Of a DNA stretch of 64,000 nucleotides, positions 57,376 to 64,000 are shown piece by piece (the stretch's first letter is position 1; each line of letters opens with the position of its first letter). The position numbers were made by a program, and so were the translations under genes. Below the pieces are notes generated by a model. The model was not told the DNA's origin and did no database searches. It saw only the letters and a list, made by a program, of their open reading frames with translations. The stretch is from Archivesica marissinica (taxonomy: Eukaryota > Mollusca > Bivalvia > Venerida > Vesicomyidae), in assembly GCA_014843695.1 (NCBI GenBank), contig CM026386.1:84123791-84187790 (forward strand), given 5' to 3'.

Positions 57376-58282
57376 TGGATTGAGTCCACCCCCAAATGTC
57401 AGTAACAGTTTGGCAGTATGAAATAGAAACAGAAATATAGATATCAGCACAGCATTCCATGTTGGTGGCAATCTGCCGTCAAATGTTGTATTTACACCAG
57501 TCTGGCATGCCTGTAGTGGTGCCAGTTCGGGTGGTAGTCCTGATCCATTTGTGGCCTCTCTCAGGTCAGGTTATTCAGTATATATTCTAGAAACTAACAC
57601 ACTTAACGCTCTAGAGACACATCTCTCTGATAATTTCCTAGAAGTAAGAAACGATCAATTTGCAATGTGAATATCGAATATAAGGGACAATAGCATAGTA
57701 TTACCTATAAGGGAAATTCTCGTTTGATTGATAACAATAGTACGCGATATTTATATAGAGGAATACTGTCTTATCTCCAATGTCTGGTCAGAACGCATCT
57801 ATAGTGTATGTCGATTAAATCAGCTGATAAACGCATGGAAATATCGTGCTGTACTCACCTCAAACTGTATTAGATATGGCCGACACAGACAGCACTTCAG
57901 TTCAGCGGAATACCATCAGAGTATATAGTATTCGCCAAATTGGGTGAGTTTTATTTATTGTCTGTTATATAATTTGCAATCTAGAGGTTTAGATATATAT
58001 GGAAACGTCGTCTAAAAGCAAGTGTCCGAAGACGAGAAATTTGTTTTATTAAATCAATGTTCAAGGTGGTTCTGGTGATTTACGACGATGATTATATCAA
58101 GTACATTGCCGTCTAATAACGATGTACGTACATGATGCCTACTGCTGACCATACTAGATCTGGATATATTGCTGGGACAGGTCTGTTATAATTATACTAT
58201 GGTATGAAATGTTTGCGTTGTGTACGCTAATATTGCTGGATCGGTGTAATAGGTTACGGAACACCTCCGATATAGTCTGTAT
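57376..58282. other. unique stretch, nothing recognised
   Basis: No gene is recognised. The right part directly flanks the DIRS element. Confidence 0.4.
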
Positions 58283-58481
58283 TATCAATTTCACGCGGTT
58301 CGACAGTATAGCGTGAAATATTTGTCTTACGCGTAACGTGTTCATTACAGTGGTATTGGTCATTACTGTGCACGAAATTGTCGTGAGATTTTATGTATTG
58401 AAGAATTGTAAATGTGTAGGGAGTCATTCTACCGGACAACTGCGTATAGGTTACATCGATCGGTTTCTTTAGCCAAAATTT
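58283..58481 (+). repeat. split direct repeat A1
   Basis: This 199-bp sequence, from TATCAATTTCACGCGGTTCG to TTTAGCCAAAATTT, recurs at 62308-62506 with only a few substitutions. It forms the left end of the element and lies just before the gag start. Confidence 0.93.
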
Positions 58482-58490
58482 AGTGCAGCC

Positions 58491-59185
58491 ATGATGTCGA
58501 ACGACGAAAAGTGCGAATTTCTTTCCAGCATGGAAACTTTAATGACTACGAAGCTAACTGCATTTGAACAACACATGGAAGCTTCACAGAGAGAAATATC
58601 ACAGCGTCAGCTTTCACACATTCAGCAGAACTTGTCGTCCAGTGACAGCTACACGTTTCGTAGAAAGGGGAACGAAGAGCAACACAAGGTTAATTCCTCA
58701 AGTTCTTGACCGGTTGAGAGACGCCGACGGTTACCTGAAGGATGCGGCCAGGACCAACGACATTGGCTGTAGTTTCAGCGCAGGGGAAGATTGCTGAAGG
58801 TATTGACATTGTTACTCACCGTCAAAAACTAGTGAAATTAGCAGATTCCTCCGAGAGTGGATGGCGGGTAGTTCAGGAGTACGAGGCACACCCTTTAGCC
58901 GACGGGTCCGACGATGAGAAGAAGATATATCGTACACAGATGAAGGCCGACCGGAAGTTAAAACAGGATCGTCGCGTCAACGGTCGTCGTTATGCTCCGT
59001 ATACTTATACTGTACCGGGTGAATTGTCTTCTACGGCTTCATCTTCGCAGAACCGGGGAAACCAGTTTACACAGGGATGGAACCAGTCTATACATGGGCG
59101 GATACCTGGTAATTGTTTCCGATGCGGGCGTGCTGGACACTGGCGGATTGAGTGCAAAGCGGTGTTGCCGGATGGTAGCATTTAA
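58491..59185 (+). pseudogene. DIRS gag-like protein with CCHC zinc knuckle, frameshifted
   Basis: Translation starts at ATG 58491 (MMSNDEK), 10 bp after A1, with a coiled-coil-like N-terminus. It changes frame near 58690 and again near 58755, then continues to 59185. The C-terminal part carries NCFRCGRAGHWRIEC (CX2CX4HX4C) at 59111-59155, the nucleic-acid-binding knuckle of retroelement gag proteins. With both breaks ignored the protein would be about 230 residues. Confidence 0.8.
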
Positions 59186-59194
59186 ATGCACTAA

Positions 59195-61132
59195 GAAATG
59201 TGCGTTACCGAGTTCAGAGTTTATTACTCCTGTCGGTATGTTGAAGGGGTGCTACAATCATTGGAAGGATGCTGGTGCAAACGAATACCTTTTAGATGTA
59301 GTAAAGCAGGGCTATAAATTACCATTTAGACATGTACCTAGTTCCGTCTTTCTGAAAAATAATATGTCGGCACGAAATGATCCCTTATTTGTGTTAGGTG
59401 AGATTAAGAATTTACTAGCGAAGGGCTGTATCTCGGAGTTAATGGATGCCCCGTATATTGTAAATCCTCTCACTGTTGCTTATGGTACGTCGGGGAAACC
59501 TAGACTCGTACTGGACTGCAGGCATTTAAATTTATAGCTATTTAAATACAAGGTTTGCTTTGAAGATCAGTCTGTAGCAAAGCAGGGGATTACGTTTTCG
59601 CTTTTCATATAAGAAGTGCATACCATCATAATTTTATAATGATTTTTCCAGACCACAGAACCTACCTTGGGTTTTCTTGGCACGCGTGTGAAGGTAGTAC
59701 GCGTTATTTCGTATTCAACGTACTTCCATTCGGAATTGCAACAGTGGGGTTTATTTTTACCAAATTGTTGAGGGTTGCTCTAACAAAATGGAGATCCTTG
59801 GGTGGTACTGTTTCTTGATGACGGTCTGGGTGGTGGTAGTACTTGTGTTGAAGCATTAGCGGCCTCTGACTTTATACACCGAGATTTAACCGAGTTTGGA
59901 TTTCTGTTAGCAGAAGATAAGTGCCAGTGGTTACCTCGTCAGTATATTGTTTGGCTAGGGTACGTCTGGGATACTCAAAAAGGTATATTTTTGGTTACAG
60001 AAGAACGTGTACAGAGAACGGTGTTGCTGTTGCAAGAACTGATAAGCAAAATTGTTACAGGTGTAGTTATTTTTCCTGTGCGCACACTTGCATGTTTAGT
60101 CGGCCAGTTGATTTCTATGCAAAGCGCCATAGGGCCGTTGGTAAGATTGAGGTCAAGGTCCCTGTATGAGTGTGTTGTGGGTCGTGCTAGTTGGGAAGCA
60201 CCAGTTGTGGTAAGTTCAAAAGCATTTGATGAAATGATTTTCTGGAAGGAAAATCTAAGATTACTCAACAGCGGTAAGCTTGGATCCGCTCGCACTCAAA
60301 GTGAAGAACAGAATGATGTTCAGAATGTTGTCTTTTGTGACGCCAGTGGAGCTGGTTTTGGGGGTTTCATTGATGGAAACAGTGACCGCCAAGTTACAGG
60401 TTGTTGGTCTAACACCGAGAGTGGTTTGAGTTCTACATGGAGAGAGCTAGAGGCCGTGCATATAGTTTTGCACAGTTTAGGTCAGAGCCTGAAAGGGCAG
60501 ACTGTTCTTGTCAATACAGATAACAAGAACGTAGACACTATTTTGAAAGTGGGTAGCAGAAAACCATATTTACAAGATGTTGTTGTCAAAGTGTATGATG
60601 TTTGTAAAACGCATAATATCGGATTAGTGTCAAAATGGATACCAAGGGCAGATAATTCCGAGGCCGATGTTCTTAGTAGATGTACGGATAGCGACGATTG
60701 GTCGGTTGAAAACGACATTTTTGAATTTTTAGACAAAAAATGGGGACCGCATACGTGTGACCGAGTTGCTTGCGATTATAATGCCAAATGTACAGTGTTT
60801 TATTCTAGATATTGGTGCCCGGGCACTGCAGGAATATATGCAATGAGTTTCAGCTGGATAGGCGAAAATAACTGGCTTGTTCCGCCGCCTAGGTTAGCCG
60901 CGCAGTGTGTGCGAAATATAATGGTAGCAAATGTAAGTGCACTTTAATGGTGCCATTGTGGAAATCTGCACCATTTTGGCCTCTATTGTTTCCATGTGGT
61001 GAGACAAAAAGCAGTGCTATTGACGATATTGTTGTATTTCAGCCTGGAAAGTTAACGAGACATGGCAGGGGAAGAAATGTGATATTCGATGGCAGAACAT
61101 TACATTTTGGTTTTGTTGCTGTAAGATTTGCT
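59195..61132 (+). pseudogene. DIRS reverse transcriptase-RNase H, several lesions
   Basis: The N-terminal RT part is open to 59537 (KPRLVLDCRHLN). A stop and indels follow. Motif A reads AFHIRSAYHH at about 59600-59630, with His (CAT, 59606-59608) where the catalytic Asp is expected. The PFGIATVGFIFTKLLR block precedes a 1-bp shift near 59800. Motif C is VLFLDDG (DD at 59817-59822). RNase H shows its acidic residues in order: VFCDASG, WRELEAVH, VNTDNKN and ADNSEADVLSRC, between about 60330 and 60690. A frame change near 60925 leads to a C-terminal stretch that stops at 61133. The enzyme is dead here. Confidence 0.85.
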
Positions 61133-62180
61133 TAGGTACACATACTTAATTTGCTTTGTTATTTATACAGGTTTGAACTTGAAAAGATGCATCGACAATG
61201 ACATACAAAAGAGTGGGTTGCACGATGCTAGATCAGAGGCCCTGTCGTCTAAGATGATAGAGTATATTGTGATGTCGAAAAGTGACAGTACAAACAGTAA
61301 ATATTTCAATTATTTCAAAAAATGGGACAAATACATATCTTCGAAAGGTGGATCAGCCATTCCAGCTTCCCCTATTCACATTGCATTATATTTAACCGAG
61401 TTGATGGACAAACATACATCAAGTGCAGTGATCTCATCCACGGTTTATAGCATTAGATGGGCTCATTTATTAAAAAACTTACCGGATCCTACCAAAAATA
61501 CTTTTGTGTCCAACTTGGTGGAAGCTTCAAAGAGACTTCTTTCTAAACCGGTGTGCAAAAAGGAGCCAATCACGTCGGACGTTTTAGTTGCTTTATGTGA
61601 AATATATTCAGACAGTGCAGATCTTCTGGTAATTATAGACTTGTGTATGATTCTAATTGCATTTTCAGGGTTCTTACGATTTGATGAATTGAGTAGTTTA
61701 CATTGTAATGATATCAAATTTCATGATAATTATTTGTCAGTCTATATCAGAAAAAGTAAGACCGACCAATACCGATACGGTAACGAAATTGTTTTGTCAA
61801 AAGGTACTTCGGTAGCATGTCCATACTTGACGCTGAAACGTTATTGCGCGATCTCGGGTTTATCTCTGACGGACGATTCATTTTTATTTAAGCCATGTTA
61901 TAGATCAAAATTGAAATGTAATCTCATCTCTAAGAATAAACCTTTGAGTTACACTAGAACTAGGGAATGTCTTGTTGCGCGTTTGAGAGAGGTTGTAGGC
62001 GATTCGAACATTGGTCTACAATCTTTACGGTCAGGCGGGGCTACGGCGGCAGCCAACGCAGGGATTAATGATAGGTGCTGGAAGAGGCATGGGCGTTGGA
62101 AGGGTGAAAATAGCAAAGATGGCTATGTTGCCGACTCCTTGGAGAGGAGGTTGCAAGTGTCCAAGTCATTAGAACTGTAA
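61128..62180 (+). CDS. DIRS tyrosine recombinase (intact frame)
   Basis: This is a 350-residue open frame. An N-terminal SAM-like DNA-binding part lies at about residues 40-140. The catalytic domain has SGFLRFDELSSL (first Arg, 61677-61679), LQSLRSGGA (second Arg at 62028-62030, but Gln where HxxR has His), HGRW (62088-62090) and the presumed nucleophile Tyr in KDGYV (62124-62126). The enzyme would join the circular DNA copy to the genome at the element ends. The start is uncertain: similarity seems to begin near GLNLKRC at about 61170, and a TTATTTATACAG| sequence just before it could be a splice acceptor. The stop lies 58 bp before B1. Confidence 0.85.
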   Translation: MLRYTYLICFVIYTGLNLKRCIDNDIQKSGLHDARSEALSSKMIEYIVMSKSDSTNSKYFNYFKKWDKYISSKGGSAIPASPIHIALYLTELMDKHTSSAVISSTVYSIRWAHLLKNLPDPTKNTFVSNLVEASKRLLSKPVCKKEPITSDVLVALCEIYSDSADLLVIIDLCMILIAFSGFLRFDELSSLHCNDIKFHDNYLSVYIRKSKTDQYRYGNEIVLSKGTSVACPYLTLKRYCAISGLSLTDDSFLFKPCYRSKLKCNLISKNKPLSYTRTRECLVARLREVVGDSNIGLQSLRSGGATAAANAGINDRCWKRHGRWKGENSKDGYVADSLERRLQVSKSLEL

Positions 62181-62238
62181 ACAAATACATGTAGCATATT
62201 ACACGCATAATCTTCACACCAGCCCGCTCTTTTCGTGT

Positions 62239-62307
62239 CTAAACCGCTCGTCTGGTATTGCAGTTTGGTGTTGCGTTATTATTTGTAATTTATAGTGTAG
62301 AAAAGAC
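62239..62307 (+). repeat. split direct repeat B1
   Basis: CTAAACCGCTCGTCTGGTAT through GTGTAGAAAAGAC, 69 bp, is identical to 63112-63180 except for T/G in AATTTATAG versus AATGTATAG. It abuts A2. Confidence 0.95.
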
Positions 62308-62506
62308 TATCAATTTCAAGCGGTTCGACAGTATAGCGTGAAATATATGTCTTACGCGTAACGTGTTCATTACAGTGGTATTGATCATTACTGTGCACGA
62401 AATTGTCGTGAGATTTTATGTATTGAAGAATTGTAAATGTGTAGGGAGTCATTCTACCGGACAACTGCGTATAGGTTACATCGATCGGTTTCTTTAGCCA
62501 AAATTT
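62308..62506 (+). repeat. split direct repeat A2
   Basis: This is the second copy of the 199-bp A repeat. It has lost part of its identity only at single bases, such as CAAG for CACG and ATATGT for ATTTGT. Together with B1 it forms the internal junction of the element. Confidence 0.95.
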
Positions 62507-63111
62507 CGTACTTGTATAAGAAAGTGTGTGTTTGGGTCATATGTATAATTTATCTTTAAATGGTGATAATATATAGCTGTTTAAATGTTAGCAGTCATAC
62601 ATTGCGTGTTTAAAAGAAATGATATGTAACTGTTCTTCTATTGGATATTAGCTATGTGTAAAAAATCCATGTTATGTTTGCGAAATTATATACCATACAT
62701 CCGCAAGGAATGAGGCCCGACATTCAGGCGAACCAACATATGATGCTTTAATCGCATCAAATAACAGACAAACGGGCACAGGTTTCCAGAGTATTTTCTG
62801 ATTTTATATCATGTTTATCTCTGGTTTTTCCTTGGCGAGTCGGTTCGCGTTAGGTTAACATGATGTTCTTGGTTGGTAACTAAATGAAATAAATACTTTG
62901 CTTCAGAGCTTTTAATGAAATATTTATAGAATTATTATAAAAAATCAAATCTGTTTCTCTTGCTTTCGTGGATGTATGGTCATGTTTGTGGTATCAAACG
63001 AGTTTATGCTATATATATATATATATATATGCAGTGTGTTATGTAACACAATTGGTAACTACACTTGTACCATAATGTTTCATAATCCGGCTGCATTGTA
63101 TCTCAATAAAC
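62507..63111 (+). other. non-coding spacer between A2 and B2 of the DIRS element
   Basis: No protein is encoded. It includes a (TA)n run at about 63010-63030 and AAATAAATAC near 62887, a possible polyadenylation signal. Confidence 0.6.
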
Positions 63112-63180
63112 CTAAACCGCTCGTCTGGTATTGCAGTTTGGTGTTGCGTTATTATTTGTAATGTATAGTGTAGAAAAGAC
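63112..63180 (+). repeat. split direct repeat B2, right end of the element
   Basis: This is the second copy of the 69-bp B repeat. The sequence after AAAAGAC at 63180 shares nothing with that after B1, so 63180 is the element end. Confidence 0.92.
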
Positions 63181-64000
63181 GCATTTAGATCGTGAATGTC
63201 ATTATTATACCGAGTCGGTGGACCGGAAATGTCATTATTTGTACCGAGTCTGTGTGTAGACATAGACGTGTATGTATCTGATAAATGTATAATGGTAACG
63301 TGTGTCATGTTTGATGTACAACTATGGTATGATACAATTGCATAGGTCAGGCTGAACTAGGCCTAAGTTAGATCTGAGTAGCCAGTGGGTATGATATTCG
63401 TTAATATTGTAGTCGCTTCAAGCATGAACCAGGCACACTGGGAAGGATAGCACAGTGGCGTGGTTCCGGTTCCACCATCCCGGGAACTGATGACAGAACG
63501 AGCTGGAGCAAGGGCCAACTGGGGATCCTACTGGCGTGAGCCGTTGGAACTCATAGACTGGTAGCTGAACAGTGTTGACAAATATCGAGTCCAGTTAACA
63601 GGGTTATAAAGAAGCAGGTAGTAAAACAATTATCTTTCTAAATATAATTCATATGAAACAAGTGATCTGTCATTGTAAAGGTAGTACTTGTCAAGAGATT
63701 AAGTCCTTCAGTGCAGCATATAGCCGAGGGCTAAACGGCATTAACAGTCGATATGAGTCGACACTCTACGATTGAACATTAACGGCATCACCGGCCAATT
63801 AGAGGCAACATTGCTTCATAGACATCCCGGAAGTAAGGCCAGCACCTGAACAGCCAAACTACGAACTTACTTCTGGCCCAGTAAGTGCACTCCCATAGCC
63901 TAGGTTAAAAGTTATTCTATTTTTATGTATATTAACAGATGTAAATTTACTCAAGTCTGTGTGCATACACTTGGTCCTCGTATCCGTGACTATGAGACAA
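63181..64000. other. unique stretch to the window end, nothing recognised
   Basis: A short near-repeat, TGTCATTATTATACCGAGTC and TGTCATTATTTGTACCGAGTC, occurs at about 63197-63250. No gene is recognised. Confidence 0.4.

Larger units (their letters stand above)
58283..63180 (+). mobile_element. DIRS-order retrotransposon with split direct repeats (Ngaro/PAT-like)
   Basis: The element is about 4.9 kb with the layout A1 - gag - RT/RNase H - tyrosine recombinase - B1 - A2 - spacer - B2. A1 (58283-58481) and A2 (62308-62506) are 199-bp direct repeats. B1 (62239-62307) and B2 (63112-63180) are 69-bp direct repeats differing at one base, and B1 abuts A2. This split-direct-repeat layout, with a tyrosine recombinase instead of an integrase, defines the PAT/Ngaro branches of the DIRS order. 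These insert through a circular intermediate and leave no target duplication, and none is seen. All coding parts except the recombinase are interrupted. Confidence 0.92.

Noticed and set aside
58254..58439. Similar minus-strand frames at 58254-58439 and 62279-62464 as a duplicated gene
   Set aside because: They are the antisense of the A1 and A2 direct repeats of the DIRS element, so the likeness is explained by the repeats.
63448..63500. tRNA-like head (TAGCACAGTGGCG) suggesting another SINE or tRNA
   Set aside because: An A-box-like string is present, but no B box follows at the right distance and the body of neither SINE family follows.

Overview
This window is eukaryotic and almost certainly from an invertebrate animal. 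A lophotrochozoan, most likely a mollusc, fits best. The evidence is AT-rich DNA, several non-LTR retrotransposon families of the kinds common in molluscs, tRNA-derived SINEs, a DIRS-order element, a hAT-type MITE, and an intron-containing gene for a small secreted peptide. There are no prokaryotic genes, operons or CRISPR arrays. The species cannot be fixed from sequence alone.

Layout. 1-2717: 30-bp minisatellite. 3135-4858: 42-bp satellite split by a hAT-like MITE with a perfect 8-bp target duplication. 5133-7240: 5'-truncated LINE (minus). 7267-7594: 22-bp array. 8130-11095: decayed L1-like LINE (plus). 11.1-18.5 kb: SINEs, small tandem arrays, nested inverted repeats and LINE scraps. 18578-35812: two unrelated megasatellites lying back to back, a 48/46-bp array of about 9.1 kb and a 21-bp array of about 8.2 kb. 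36.1-38.05 kb: the only convincing host gene, with a TATA/CRE promoter, a 5' UTR exon, an intron, and a 92-codon secreted, four-cysteine, C-terminally amidated peptide precursor. 37.5-44.4 kb: a foldback element, 60-bp and 38-bp arrays, SINEs and LINE scraps. 44.6-46.7 kb: LINE with a 2A-like N-terminus and no RT core. 48.4-49.6 kb: strong hairpins. 50.17-53.86 kb: a fairly complete LINE (minus). 54.7-55.8 kb: a SINE with an amplified 5' end, and two claudin/PMP22-like exons (minus). 58283-63180: a DIRS-order retrotransposon of the split-direct-repeat (Ngaro/PAT-like) type carrying gag, RT/RNase H and tyrosine recombinase.

By my count tandem arrays cover about 24 kb, a little under 40% of the window, and transposon remnants cover most of the rest. 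Nearly every transposon open frame is broken. The long open frames in the arrays come from stop-free periodic units and are not proteins. The peptide gene at 36.1-38.05 kb and the two claudin-like exons are the only candidates for host function.
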